DNA from: Cyclobacteriaceae bacterium | Lineage (GTDB): Bacteria > Bacteroidota > Bacteroidia > Cytophagales > Cyclobacteriaceae | DNA: 46,506 nt | NCBI GenBank assembly: GCA_029858965.1 | Contig: JAOUDZ010000028.1 | Span: 1-46,506 of the forward strand | Direction of reading: 5' to 3' | Shown: positions 37,817 to 46,506 of the stretch, one piece after another | How positions within the stretch are numbered: the stretch's first letter is position 1 | Layout: each line of letters begins with the position of its first letter | The notes under the pieces: model-generated | Seen by the model: only the letters and a program-made list of their open reading frames with translations | Databases searched by the model: none | What the model was told of the DNA's origin: nothing | Made by a program: the position numbers and the translations under genes

Positions 37817-38179
37817 ATGGACACAAATGCACTTGAGCAGGCTCTTTTGAAAATCGTTGGCAAGAGAGAGGAATTAAGTAAAATTGACTACAGTAATCCC
37901 AAGTATGATGACCTGGAGGAGGAATTGCACGATCTTGAGGATGAATTACAGGACAAATACGGTGATTTTCTGGAGGAAGCCTTGCAGCACGTACACGATG
38001 AGTATTGCCCGGATAATGATGTTTTGATGCCGATTGGCTATATAGGGCAGGGCGTGCCGGTAGAAGTCGACAAACTTCCAGGCAAGGATACGCGTCTTCT
38101 GTTGGCACCAAGTCCGGTCAGGATAATTTTAAGCGTGGGCAAAGATAAGCAACAAGTAGTGTGGTCTTTGGAGAAATAA
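37817..38179 (+). CDS. Conserved hypothetical acidic protein
   Basis: 120 residues, no signal peptide. The N-terminal half is highly acidic and helical (DDLEEELHDLEDELQDKYGD); the C-terminal half has VLMPIGYIGQGVPVEVDKLPG and looks beta-structured. I do not recognise a named family, although similar short proteins seem common in Cytophagales. The 296 bp between it and hppD contain no other gene. Converges with trpS across 28 bp. Confidence 0.75.
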   Translation: MDTNALEQALLKIVGKREELSKIDYSNPKYDDLEEELHDLEDELQDKYGDFLEEALQHVHDEYCPDNDVLMPIGYIGQGVPVEVDKLPGKDTRLLLAPSPVRIILSVGKDKQQVVWSLEK

Positions 38180-38207
38180 GCTATACAAGATAATAGGGTG
38201 TCCCATT

Positions 38208-39179
38208 TTACAGGAAGCCTACTGTCTTTCTCACACGGTTCAGGACATCCTGCGCAACCACCCTGGCTTTCGCTTCGCCTCGCAGCATTTTTTTCTCCAG
38301 TTCTTGTGGATTGCTCATGTAATAATCAAAGGCCTCTCGTTCTTTGCTAAATTTCTGTAAAATCAATTCGAACAATTCCTGTTTGGCATGGCCGTATCCA
38401 TAATTGCCTGCAAGATATTTATCACGTATGGCTTGTTGTTGGCCCGGTGTTGCCAGTAAGCTATAGATAGCGTATACATTATCGCCATCCGGATTCTTTG
38501 GCGATTCCATTGGGGTGCTATCTGTTTTAATCGATTTGATTTGTTTTAACAACTCTTTCTCAGGAAGAAATATATCAATGATATTACCATACGATTTACT
38601 CATCTTCTGACCATCCGTTCCGGGTATAGTCATCACATTCTCCTGAATCTTGGCTTCTGGCACAACGAAGGTATCGCCATAGGTTGCATTGAATGAGGTA
38701 GCAATATCACGTGCGATTTCAAGGTGCTGACGCTGATCTTTTCCTACCGGCACGTAGTTTGCATCGTAAAGTATGATGTCGGCCGTCATTAAAACGGGGT
38801 AGATAAAAAGGCCCGCATTAACATCCGCAAGTTTTTCCGACTTGTCCTTAAAGGAGTGTGCGTTTGCCAGCATCGGAAATGGTGTCAGGCAGCTGAGATA
38901 CCAGGTTAGTTCACAAACCTCCGGAATTCTGGATTGACGGTACAAGTAGTTCTTTTCAATGTCAAAACCGAACGCAAGCCAGGCAGCGGCAACGGCGCGA
39001 ACGTGATCTATGCGAGTCTGAGAGTCCTTTATTGTGGTTAGAGAGTGAAGATCGGCAATAAAAAAGAAGGATTCGTTGCCAGGCTGCTGGGATAGCTGAA
39101 TAGCTGGTATGATGGCACCCAACAAATTTCCCAAATGCGGTTTGCCGCTACTCTGAATGCCTGTAAGAATTCTAGCCAT
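38208..39179 (-). CDS. trpS: Tryptophanyl-tRNA synthetase
   Basis: 323 residues, normal for bacterial TrpRS. Class I motifs: the HIGH equivalent GKPHLGNLLGA near 12-22 and KMSKSYGN near 195. Also VGKDQRQHLEIARDIA and VLMTADIILYDANYVPV typical of TrpS. Charges tRNA-Trp in the cytoplasm. It sits between two aromatic-acid catabolic genes (hppD, and the tryptophan dioxygenase 2.5 kb away), which may be chance. Divergent from the DUF1573 gene. Confidence 0.97.
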   Translation of the reverse strand: MARILTGIQSSGKPHLGNLLGAIIPAIQLSQQPGNESFFFIADLHSLTTIKDSQTRIDHVRAVAAAWLAFGFDIEKNYLYRQSRIPEVCELTWYLSCLTPFPMLANAHSFKDKSEKLADVNAGLFIYPVLMTADIILYDANYVPVGKDQRQHLEIARDIATSFNATYGDTFVVPEAKIQENVMTIPGTDGQKMSKSYGNIIDIFLPEKELLKQIKSIKTDSTPMESPKNPDGDNVYAIYSLLATPGQQQAIRDKYLAGNYGYGHAKQELFELILQKFSKEREAFDYYMSNPQELEKKMLRGEAKARVVAQDVLNRVRKTVGFL

Positions 39180-39222
39180 AGTTTTGCAAATAAATAAAAT
39201 TAAAGCTGAACTGAATTAGTTT

Positions 39223-39230
39223 TAACTTTG
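39223..39230 (+). promoter_or_regulatory. -7 box for the DUF1573 gene
   Basis: TAACTTTG fits TAnnTTTG. It overlaps the in-frame GTG at 39230, which argues that translation begins at the ATG at 39245 or 39251 instead. No strong -33 element is seen. Confidence 0.4.
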
Positions 39231-39244
39231 TGCTGGTAAATAAA

Positions 39245-40342
39245 ATGACAATGAGGGTATTGATTTCAATCTGTTTTGTATTGCTAACGACGCTTGCGAC
39301 GCCTGTTTTTGGGCAGGTAGCAAAACCACTCGAGTTTCGGGAAGAGTCATTTGATTTTGGATTTGTAAAAGAGGAAGGCGGACCCGTGGTTCATGAGTTT
39401 TTGTTCACGAACAATAGTGCCAGGTATGTTAAGATCCTGTCAGTTAAGGCCTCATGCGGCTGCACGACGCCCGCCTGGACGCACGAGCCGATTGGTCCGG
39501 GCAAAACCGGTTTTGTTCAAGCCAGCTATAATCCTAATGGGAGGCCTGGATATTTTAACAAGTCGCTGACTGTAGCAACTGATTTAGAGACTAATCCGGT
39601 AGTTCTTCAAATAAAAGGTCATGTGACCTCAGACGTCCAGCCCCTGGCCAATGCTGATTTTCAGTCGGCAAATGGAAATTGGAGATTGCGGACAGCATCA
39701 TTTAACATGGGCAAAGTCTATTTAACGGATGAATATACCGTGCGTGATTTTCAAATTTTAAATGGGGGTAAAAAGGCCATCACCTATTCCGGGACATTTG
39801 CCGGTCCTCCTTACATTGGTGTTGAGGTTCAGCCAAAATCGTTGGGGCCTGGTGAAAAGGGACATATCAAAATAAGTTACAACGGCAAAATGAAGGGGCA
39901 ATATGGATTTCAATCCGATAATATTGAGCTCGCTACAGATGATGAATTGAATCCTTCAAAGTCCTTTACGGTATATGCTACCCTGGAGGATAATTTCAAG
40001 GACCTTTCGCCCGAAGAAATTGCAAAAGCAGCGCAGCTCAGACTTCAGGTACAATCCCTTGATTTTGGAAAAATAAAGTCCAATGCCACTACAGTGAAGG
40101 AAATTCAGTTTTTGAATATTGGAAAAGGCGTATTGGATATCAGGTCGGTGCAAGGGAATTGCACATGCGTCAGGGCCGCTGCCGAAAAGACGTCAATTAA
40201 GCCGGGAGAAAGCAGCACAATCAAAATAGAATTTAACCCATTCGACAGAAAGGGAACTCAGCAAAAAGCCGTTACAGTTTATTCCAATGATCCCAAGAAT
40301 CCGGTTCAGCGCCTTACATTTACGGCGTACGTTGAAGACTAG
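39245..40342 (+). CDS. Exported DUF1573 domain protein
   Basis: The ATG at 39245 is chosen (39251 equally possible); 365 residues with a signal peptide ending near PVFGQ. Two immunoglobulin-like DUF1573 units are clear: FDFGFVKEEGGPVVHEFLFT with VKASCGCTTPAW near the N-terminus, and LDFGKIKSNATTVKEIQFLN with VQGNCTCVRA near the C-terminus. A divergent middle unit lies between. The CGC/CTC motif is a family hallmark. Such proteins are abundant in Bacteroidota and their role is unknown. The stop codon shares CTAG with that of gcdH on the other strand. Confidence 0.9.
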   Translation: MTMRVLISICFVLLTTLATPVFGQVAKPLEFREESFDFGFVKEEGGPVVHEFLFTNNSARYVKILSVKASCGCTTPAWTHEPIGPGKTGFVQASYNPNGRPGYFNKSLTVATDLETNPVVLQIKGHVTSDVQPLANADFQSANGNWRLRTASFNMGKVYLTDEYTVRDFQILNGGKKAITYSGTFAGPPYIGVEVQPKSLGPGEKGHIKISYNGKMKGQYGFQSDNIELATDDELNPSKSFTVYATLEDNFKDLSPEEIAKAAQLRLQVQSLDFGKIKSNATTVKEIQFLNIGKGVLDIRSVQGNCTCVRAAAEKTSIKPGESSTIKIEFNPFDRKGTQQKAVTVYSNDPKNPVQRLTFTAYVED

Positions 40343-41568
40343 ACAAAAGCAGGAATTCCTGTGATCTTGTTTCCGAGGATTAGTAAGTGTATGTCCTGGG
40401 TTCCTTCATAGGTTAGCACTGATTCCAGATTCATCATGTGGCGCATAAGCGGATATTCGCCCGTAATACCCATACCACCATGGATTTGTCTTGCTTCGCG
40501 GGCGATGTCCAGGGCGATTTGAACATTATTTCGTTTCGCCATGGATATCTGGGGAGTAGTTGCTTTCCCTTCATTCATGAGCGTTCCAATTCGCCAGTTG
40601 ATCAGTTGAGCTTTCGTAATTTCTGTAAGCATCTCTGCCAATTTTTTCTGAATAAGCTGAAAGGATGCAATGGGCTTACCAAACTGAATTCGCTCTGCAG
40701 CATATCTGCGGGCGGAATCATAGCAATCCATAGCAGCACCTACAGCACCCCATGCAATGCCATAGCGGGCAGAATCGAGGCACATCATGGGCGCACCTAG
40801 TCCGCTTTTGCCTGGCAGTAGATTTTCCTTTGGCACCTGTACATTGTCAAATACCAATTCTCCCGTTGTGCTTGCCCGCAACGACCACTTACCATGTGTC
40901 TCGGGTGTTGAAAATCCGGGCATACCCCGTTCAACTATTAGCCCATGAATTCTTCCAGATTCATCCTTTGCCCACACGACAGCAACATCTGCGCGCGGGG
41001 AATTTGAGATCCACATTTTGGCGCCATTCAGCTCATAGTGGTCACCCATGTCTTTGAAGTTCGTAACCATTCCTGATGGGTTTGAACCATGGTCAGGTTC
41101 AGTAAGCCCAAAACATCCCAGCCATTCACCTGAAGCCAGCTTGGGCAAATATTTTTTCCGTTGTGCTTCAGATCCAAATTTATATATTGGATACATGACA
41201 AGCGATCCTTGAACAGATGCTGTAGATCGCATGCCGGAATCACCCCGTTCAATTTCTTGCATGATGAGACCATAAGAAATGTAATCAAGTCCACCACCTC
41301 CGTACGCAACAGGAATTGTGGGGCCAAAAGCACCGATTTCTCCAAATTTGCGCACCATATCGTACGGAAAATAAGCTCGCTGTGCCCAGTCTTCCACATA
41401 GGGTGATATCTCACGTTTCACAAAATCGCGCATTGAACTCCGAATAAGTTTATGCTCTTCTGTAAATAGGTCGTCCAGGGAATAGAAATCAGGGTGATCG
41501 AATAAATCCTGCTTTAATGATTTCTTTGCTGGGGATGTTTCGGTGGAAGTATGTTCTGGCATAAGCAT
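40339..41568 (-). CDS. gcdH: Acyl-CoA dehydrogenase, glutaryl-CoA dehydrogenase-like
   Basis: 409 residues. The acyl-CoA dehydrogenase fold follows human GCDH closely: MRSTASVQGSLVMYPIYKFG, CFGLTEPDHGSNPSGM, WISNSPRADVAVVWA, DSARYGIAWGAVGAA and the catalytic Glu in LTYEGTQDIH (E388). GCDH oxidises and decarboxylates glutaryl-CoA to crotonyl-CoA, the end of lysine and tryptophan breakdown. Divergent from tryptophan 2,3-dioxygenase with 153 bp between starts, which supports the pathway call. The N-terminal ~20 residues are Thr/Ser/Lys-rich and extra. A generic acyl-CoA dehydrogenase remains possible. Confidence 0.88.
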   Translation of the reverse strand: MLMPEHTSTETSPAKKSLKQDLFDHPDFYSLDDLFTEEHKLIRSSMRDFVKREISPYVEDWAQRAYFPYDMVRKFGEIGAFGPTIPVAYGGGGLDYISYGLIMQEIERGDSGMRSTASVQGSLVMYPIYKFGSEAQRKKYLPKLASGEWLGCFGLTEPDHGSNPSGMVTNFKDMGDHYELNGAKMWISNSPRADVAVVWAKDESGRIHGLIVERGMPGFSTPETHGKWSLRASTTGELVFDNVQVPKENLLPGKSGLGAPMMCLDSARYGIAWGAVGAAMDCYDSARRYAAERIQFGKPIASFQLIQKKLAEMLTEITKAQLINWRIGTLMNEGKATTPQISMAKRNNVQIALDIAREARQIHGGMGITGEYPLMRHMMNLESVLTYEGTQDIHLLILGNKITGIPAFV

Positions 41569-41721
41569 TTTTTATTTATTTGTACGGAGTGCACTGCATG
41601 CTGAAGCACTCAAGAGGCAATGAAATAAAATTGTTTTGACCGGCTTTGGTTCGCACTGGAGTCTAATTATTTAACTTCGGTCAAATTTACACAAGTAATT
41701 TACATTCTTATTCTGACGCAG

Positions 41722-42666
41722 ATGGAAGAAAACGTCGATCCGGACCTATTGGAGAAGCTAAAAAAGCTTCAGTCGAAATACAGTGCAATGGGGCAGGATA
41801 TTTCGTCCTACCTTGATGGTTTGTTGTATTCTGATTACACTACCTATTGGGACTACATTCACCTTGATACTTTACTGAGCCTTCAGACACCCAAGACGCA
41901 GTTTCGTGACGAGAAGATCTTTATCATTTACCACCAGATTACGGAGTTGTATTTTAACTTGATCCTTTGGGAAATCGATCAAATTGCGTCAACCGAAACA
42001 CTGACTGAGTCTTTTTTTGTGGAGCGCGTCAAGCGGATTAACCGCTATTTTCAGCAATTAACAGATTCGTTTTCCATCATGATCAGCGGAATGGAGCGTG
42101 ACCAGTTTCTGAAATTCAGAATGTCGTTGTTGCCGGCCAGTGGATTTCAGTCTGCCCAATACAGGCTCATTGAAATCTGCTGTACAGATATGATTAATTT
42201 GGTCAATGATGCTGAACGGGAATCCATGGCTGAATACAGTGATCTTGATCAGCAGCTGGATAAGCTTTATTGGAGAAGCGGAGCAACTGAACTTGCCACC
42301 GGAAAACGTACCCTTACGCTGAAGCAATTTGAGGAAAAATACATGCCGAAATTCAAGGCTACTGGTATCCAATATCGCAATAAGAATTTGCGGAAGATTT
42401 ATTTAAAAGAATTTCCCCAATCAAATTCTGTCATTGAATGCCTTCGTGAACTCGACACCTATTCGAATGTGCGGTGGCCACTTGCGCACCTCAAAGCGTC
42501 TGGTCAATACCTTAAGAAGAACCCACGCGACATAAAGGCTACAGGTGGAACAAATTGGCAGCAGTATCTCCCACCACGTTTTCAAAAGATAATCTTCTTC
42601 CCCGAACTATGGAATAGACAGGAGAAGGAAGAATGGGGGAAAGCCGCTTTTACAGGCAGCATATAA
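41722..42666 (+). CDS. kynA: Tryptophan 2,3-dioxygenase
   Basis: 314 residues, slightly longer than most bacterial TDOs. Recognised by YLDGLLYSDYTTYWDYIHLD, FIIYHQITELYFNLIL and LPASGFQSAQYRLIE. H71 and H256 sit where Xanthomonas TDO has the active-site His55 and heme-ligand His240, both shifted by 16. The Thr-containing loop ATGGTNWQQYL is also present. It opens the indole ring of tryptophan to N-formylkynurenine with heme and O2. Divergent from gcdH; later kynurenine genes are not in the window. Confidence 0.94.
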   Translation: MEENVDPDLLEKLKKLQSKYSAMGQDISSYLDGLLYSDYTTYWDYIHLDTLLSLQTPKTQFRDEKIFIIYHQITELYFNLILWEIDQIASTETLTESFFVERVKRINRYFQQLTDSFSIMISGMERDQFLKFRMSLLPASGFQSAQYRLIEICCTDMINLVNDAERESMAEYSDLDQQLDKLYWRSGATELATGKRTLTLKQFEEKYMPKFKATGIQYRNKNLRKIYLKEFPQSNSVIECLRELDTYSNVRWPLAHLKASGQYLKKNPRDIKATGGTNWQQYLPPRFQKIIFFPELWNRQEKEEWGKAAFTGSI

Positions 42667-42694
42667 AAATCGTTTATTGGATCTGATTTATTAT

Positions 42695-42702
42695 TACCTT
42701 TG
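42695..42702 (+). promoter_or_regulatory. -7 box for the MORN-repeat gene
   Basis: TACCTTTG fits TAnnTTTG and lies about 20 bp before the TTG start at 42723. A TTG at 42677-42679 could be part of a -33 element, but the spacing is short. Confidence 0.4.
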
Positions 42703-42722
42703 AGATTGCTAAGTAGCTGATT

Positions 42723-44525
42723 TTGAGATTTTTTGAGCTTATAGTAGTCGTTTTTCTGGCGAGCGTTACTTCTCACGTTTTCGCCCAGGGATTGATGCGC
42801 CAGACCTATCACGATCCTGAAAAGAAAAAATTAAAAGAAGTTTATCAGGTTCAGGATACTATTAGAAACATTCCGCATGGCCGGTATATTTCGTATTACT
42901 TAAATGGTAATGTTGAATCAAAGGGACTTTTCGATAACAATGAAACCTCTGGGATATGGGAATTTTACTATGAGACGGGCAAGCTAAAAATGCGCGGTAT
43001 TCTTTTCAAAGGCGCAAACTATGGCATGTGGGAATATTTTTTTGAAAGTGGTCAAAAAAGTATGGAAGGTATTATCTACGGTAAAATGCGTGAAGGGGAG
43101 TGGAAAACATACTATGAAAATGGACAAGTGAAGGAGGTCGGTACCTATGAAAACAATAAGCACGTTGGACCCTGGAAGACTTTTTTTGAAGATGGTGCGT
43201 TAAAAGGTGAAATTGAATATGCTGATGATTTTGGCCGCCATACGGAGTACTACCATTCCGGTAAGATTCAGGGGGAAGGCCCTCAGGCAGGAACAAAAAA
43301 GGTTGGGTTCTGGCGGTACTTTGCTGAAGATGGGACTTTACAAAGTGAAGGTGAATATACTGATGGCAGGAAAAATGGATACTGGACCGACTATTATCCT
43401 TCCGGAAAACCTTCTTTAAAAGGGAGCTACATAAATGACAAACCTTCCGGAAAATGGGAATACTACTTTGAAGATGGCACGCTGAGTTCTACAGGCGATT
43501 TTGACCAGGGGAAAAAAGATGGTTACTGGAAAGCATTCAGCAGTGGTGGAAAATTAAAAAGCGAAGTGACCTTTGATAGGGGCTCTGGCGAATATCGCGA
43601 GTATTATGAAAGTGGTAAATTGAAATTGAAAGGACTCATTGTTGATGACAGAAGACAGGGTACATGGGAGTTTTTCTTCGAGGATGGCAGAAGAGAAGGG
43701 ACATGCGAATATGATAAGGGTAAGGGTACCTATTACGGATATTATCCTTCAGGCACACTGCAGACGAAGGGAGCACTGGAAGATGACCTCAAAGTAGGTA
43801 CTTGGGAACTATATGAGAATGATGGAAAACTTTCAGGGTACTATCGTCCGTATTATGATAACCGTGAGCTGAGTGCTGAAATATCCGATCTTGCGAATAA
43901 AAGCAATGCAACAAAGAAGAAGGTTACACAGAAAAAGGGATTCACATATTTTGATCCTCGCTTTAATGAGTTTCAGGGTGTAATTTTTGGCACGAACCCG
44001 GTTTGGCTAGCTGCCGGAGAATTGCCTTTGGGAATTGAGTTTTACCTGGAGGAACGCATTGGTCATGAGTTTGAATTCATTGGCATCCGTGACCCCTTTT
44101 TCAAGGCCGATCAGGATATTGCACCCGGTAAGCAATTTCGACGTGGTTACAGCATCGCGATTAAACAAAAATTCTACAATCCGCTTAGGGCCGGAATGTG
44201 GTACTTCGGGCAGGAGATCAGGTTCACTAACCTGGGACATTTTGTAAATCAAAATCAGGTGAATAGCCAAAATCCTGACGACATATTCACATTTAATGCT
44301 GTGGAGCAACGCATTGAATGGGGTGCTTTATTGGGTTATCGCATAATGCGACGCAATGATGCAAAGGGCTTTACAATCGACGTCTTTATTTCCGGCGATA
44401 TTGGGTATCGCGGTTTTGATGTTGATCCTGAATTTGCCATATATTTCAAAGACCTTAATCAGGATAAATTTTCCAGGACGTTTCATTTCGGTTTAAACCT
44501 GGGGAACGTCTTTTCATTTCAGTAG
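42723..44525 (+). CDS. Exported MORN-variant repeat protein with C-terminal barrel-like domain
   Basis: 600 residues. The frame has no ATG before residue 25, while residues 1-22 form a good signal peptide (ELIVVVFLASVTSHVFAQ), so TTG at 42723 is the likely start; the preceding in-frame stop is at 42714. About 14 repeats of 22-24 residues (pattern W-x-x-Y-[YF]-E-[SND]-G-x-L-x-x-x-G) fill residues ~45-395, as in MORN_2/COG2849 (YwqK-like) proteins. After a Lys-rich linker, residues ~410-600 look like membrane beta-strands (GIEFYLEERIGHEFEFIGI, RAGMWYFGQEIRF, WGALLGYRIM, FHFGLNLGNVFSF). The C-terminus Phe-Ser-Phe-Gln suits an outer-membrane anchor. Function unknown. Confidence 0.85.
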   Translation: MRFFELIVVVFLASVTSHVFAQGLMRQTYHDPEKKKLKEVYQVQDTIRNIPHGRYISYYLNGNVESKGLFDNNETSGIWEFYYETGKLKMRGILFKGANYGMWEYFFESGQKSMEGIIYGKMREGEWKTYYENGQVKEVGTYENNKHVGPWKTFFEDGALKGEIEYADDFGRHTEYYHSGKIQGEGPQAGTKKVGFWRYFAEDGTLQSEGEYTDGRKNGYWTDYYPSGKPSLKGSYINDKPSGKWEYYFEDGTLSSTGDFDQGKKDGYWKAFSSGGKLKSEVTFDRGSGEYREYYESGKLKLKGLIVDDRRQGTWEFFFEDGRREGTCEYDKGKGTYYGYYPSGTLQTKGALEDDLKVGTWELYENDGKLSGYYRPYYDNRELSAEISDLANKSNATKKKVTQKKGFTYFDPRFNEFQGVIFGTNPVWLAAGELPLGIEFYLEERIGHEFEFIGIRDPFFKADQDIAPGKQFRRGYSIAIKQKFYNPLRAGMWYFGQEIRFTNLGHFVNQNQVNSQNPDDIFTFNAVEQRIEWGALLGYRIMRRNDAKGFTIDVFISGDIGYRGFDVDPEFAIYFKDLNQDKFSRTFHFGLNLGNVFSFQ

Positions 44526-44605
44526 TATCGATTACAAGTTGGCGAAAATCCAAGTGACTACGCTGACTTTTGAATTCACCTTATTTGAAGGATAAATACC
44601 TTCCT

Positions 44606-46177
44606 ATGCGCACTGTTGAACTTGTATTAAGTCCTGAAAATGCTTTCGATGAAAAGCATTTTATTGAAATCTTGTACAAGAAGGTTGGCCTTGCCAATGA
44701 TGGTAGTGTATATGTCGTTCCCACAAGAAGGTCAATTGATGCGCGTGGACGGAAAGTCGTGGTCCGCGTTCAATGTGAAGTGCTGACGCCTTCCGAGTAT
44801 AAGCCGCTTGTTTCGTCCCCCACAGAATTTCGCGATGTAAGTAGAAACACTGCTGTTATTGTCGTGGGTAGTGGACCTGCGGGTTTGTTTTCCGCGCTTC
44901 GCTTAATAGGGTTAGGAATCAAGCCGATTGTGCTGGAGAGGGGTAAGGATGTACAAGCCAGGAGAAGAGACATAGCGGCAATTAACAAAGACAACATTGT
45001 GAACCCCGAGTCCAACTACTGTTTTGGTGAGGGAGGGGCAGGAACATATTCAGATGGGAAACTTTACACGCGCTCCAAAAAGCGAGGTGATATCCGCAGG
45101 ATTTTGGAAATACTGGTTGCGCATGGCGCGAAAGAAGAAATTTTGTATGATGCGCATCCCCATATTGGAACAAACAAGCTTCCATTGCTCGTGGCTGGAT
45201 TGAGGCAAAGTATTCTGGACGCTGGGGGAGAAATTTATTTCAACACAAAAGTGACGGATTTTATTCTTCACGACAATGTCATCAAAGGTGTTGTAACAGA
45301 GGACAAAAACAAGATTTCGGGCGAAGCAGTAATTCTTGCCACGGGTCACTCTGCCAGGGATATTTTTGAGCTTTTGAACAAAAAAAATATTTCCATAGCG
45401 GTAAAATCCTTTGCGCTGGGCGTGCGTGTTGAGCACCAACAAGATTTCATCGATCAGGTACAATACCATTGTTCTCCCGACCGCGGGGCATACCTGCCGG
45501 CCTCTTCGTACGCGCTAGTTCATCAGGCCCATGTGAATGGGACTGACAGGGGAGTTTTTTCGTTTTGCATGTGCCCTGGAGGATTTGTGGTCCCTGCGGC
45601 TACATCACCTGGGGAGATAGTTGTAAATGGGATGAGTCCATCCAGAAGAGATTCGAAGTTTGCAAATTCTGGTATCGTTGTAACAGTGGGTGAAAATGAT
45701 TTCAAGCATTTTCAGGAGCATGGTCCGTTAGCCGGAATGTATTTTCAAGCTGCAATAGAACAGCGGGCATGCAGTCTGGCCGGGGGTACACAACAGGCAC
45801 CTGCGCAGCGACTGGCAGATTTTGTGCAGGGGAAAGTGTCTTCATCCTTATTGGAGACCTCTTACCAACCTGGGGCGGTATCGGTACAGCTGGAAGAAGT
45901 TCTTCCATCCTTTATTTCGGAATCACTCCGGCAGGGCTTTCGTAACTTTGGACGGAAGATGAAGGGTTATCTGACGAACGATGCTCAAATTATCGGTGTT
46001 GAAAGCAGGACGTCTTCTCCGGTAAAAATACCACGCAATAGTGAAACCCTGGAACATCCCCAAATCAAAGGACTTTTTCCCTGTGGTGAGGGAGCAGGAT
46101 ATGCAGGCGGAATAGTTTCCGCCGCCATGGACGGGGAAAGATGTGCTGAAGCAGTTGTGAAGCTATTAAGACACTAG
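44606..46177 (+). CDS. FAD-dependent dehydrogenase of the COG2509 type
   Basis: The ATG at 44606 is preferred to a TTG at 44570, giving 523 residues. An N-terminal ~85-residue ferredoxin-like region is followed by the FAD motif VVGSGPAGLFSALRLIGLG, LERGKDVQARRRDI, FGEGGAGTYSDGKLYTRSKK and a C-terminal LFPCGEGAGYAGGIVSAAMDG, all typical of this uncharacterised flavoprotein family. It should be a cytosolic FAD enzyme; the substrate is unknown. The next gene starts 8 bp after its stop and may be co-transcribed. Confidence 0.9.
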   Translation: MRTVELVLSPENAFDEKHFIEILYKKVGLANDGSVYVVPTRRSIDARGRKVVVRVQCEVLTPSEYKPLVSSPTEFRDVSRNTAVIVVGSGPAGLFSALRLIGLGIKPIVLERGKDVQARRRDIAAINKDNIVNPESNYCFGEGGAGTYSDGKLYTRSKKRGDIRRILEILVAHGAKEEILYDAHPHIGTNKLPLLVAGLRQSILDAGGEIYFNTKVTDFILHDNVIKGVVTEDKNKISGEAVILATGHSARDIFELLNKKNISIAVKSFALGVRVEHQQDFIDQVQYHCSPDRGAYLPASSYALVHQAHVNGTDRGVFSFCMCPGGFVVPAATSPGEIVVNGMSPSRRDSKFANSGIVVTVGENDFKHFQEHGPLAGMYFQAAIEQRACSLAGGTQQAPAQRLADFVQGKVSSSLLETSYQPGAVSVQLEEVLPSFISESLRQGFRNFGRKMKGYLTNDAQIIGVESRTSSPVKIPRNSETLEHPQIKGLFPCGEGAGYAGGIVSAAMDGERCAEAVVKLLRH

Positions 46178-46184
46178 TAATTCA

Positions 46185-46506
46185 ATGGTGATGAAAAAGA
46201 AAACAGTAGTCATAGGCGCCACGCCAAATTCCGGCAGGTATGCTTATCTGGCAGCCAATATGTTAACGGAATATAAGCACGAAATTGTCCCAATGGGGAT
46301 CAGGGATGGTGAAGTAGCGGGCAACCCAATACTGGATATTCGAAAGCATCCACAGGTTCAGGATGTACATACCGTGACCATGTATATTGCGCCCCGGCAT
46401 CAGCCAGCATGGTATGATTACATCCTGGGACTGCAACCTGAGCGGATTATTTTTAATCCAGGCACAGAAAACGAACAATTCGAAAAGTTGGCTGCAGAAA
46501 AAGGAA
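46185..46506 (+). CDS. CoA-binding domain protein (3'-truncated)
   Basis: The open frame from the ATG at 46185 (alternative ATG 46191) runs off the window at about residue 107. The Rossmann-type opening KTVVIGATPNSGRYAYLAAN and later VMPMG-like turn, DVHTVTMYIAP and ERIIFNPGTEN match the small YccU-like CoA_binding_2 family (usual length about 120-140), so little is missing. Cytoplasmic and of unknown role. Follows the COG2509 gene by 8 bp. Confidence 0.85.
   Translation, partial: MVMKKKTVVIGATPNSGRYAYLAANMLTEYKHEIVPMGIRDGEVAGNPILDIRKHPQVQDVHTVTMYIAPRHQPAWYDYILGLQPERIIFNPGTENEQFEKLAAEKG

Overview
The window reads as a chromosomal segment of a Bacteroidota bacterium, most likely of the order Cytophagales. 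This rests on content and signals: a CrtD/CruF/CrtZ carotenoid set, DUF4838, DUF1080, DUF6089 and DUF1573 proteins, a fused SpmA/SpmB protein, a bacterial acyl-CoA-binding protein, few Shine-Dalgarno sequences, and several TAnnTTTG -7 boxes typical of this phylum. I saw no rRNA, tRNA, CRISPR array, prophage or intact insertion sequence. Both ends cut genes: an azurin-like copper domain on the left and a CoA-binding protein on the right.

Left region (1-20 kb) is accessory catabolism, largely exported. Two divergent operons share the 5264-5555 gap. The leftward one has a DUF4838 glycosidase-like protein, a polysaccharide deacetylase and a membrane acetyltransferase of the NagX/HGSNAT type. The rightward one has a SelA/DgaE-like PLP enzyme, a sorbosone-dehydrogenase/cytochrome c fusion, a RidA protein and a COG3964-type amidohydrolase, and all four carry export signals. 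My leading hypothesis is a periplasmic, non-phosphorylated oxidation, deacetylation and deamination route for amino sugars. Next comes a leftward cluster: GMC oxidoreductase, gluconate-2-dehydrogenase-subunit-3-like protein, myo-inositol oxygenase and sodium:solute symporter. A carotenoid group (crtZ, crtD, cruF; predicted saproxanthin/flexixanthin type) and a DUF1080 protein follow.

Middle region (20-30.8 kb): a two-gene cassette of unknown function with a nested palindrome over its promoter core, a TlpA-like thioredoxin, two unknown genes ending 1 bp apart, then SpmAB, rsmE, acbP and gltA in a row, a prohibitin-like protein, and two tandem copies of an outer-membrane beta-barrel gene.

Right region (30.8-46.5 kb) is mostly housekeeping: sucC, a LolD-like ATPase, mtaB, a DinB-like protein, a phosphohexomutase, 4-hydroxyphenylpyruvate dioxygenase, trpS, a DUF1573 protein, glutaryl-CoA dehydrogenase divergent from tryptophan 2,3-dioxygenase, a MORN-repeat protein with a barrel-like C-terminus, a COG2509 flavoprotein and the truncated CoA-binding protein. 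Tyrosine and tryptophan degradation genes are concentrated here. All functional calls are from reading motifs and family resemblance; nothing was searched or computed.
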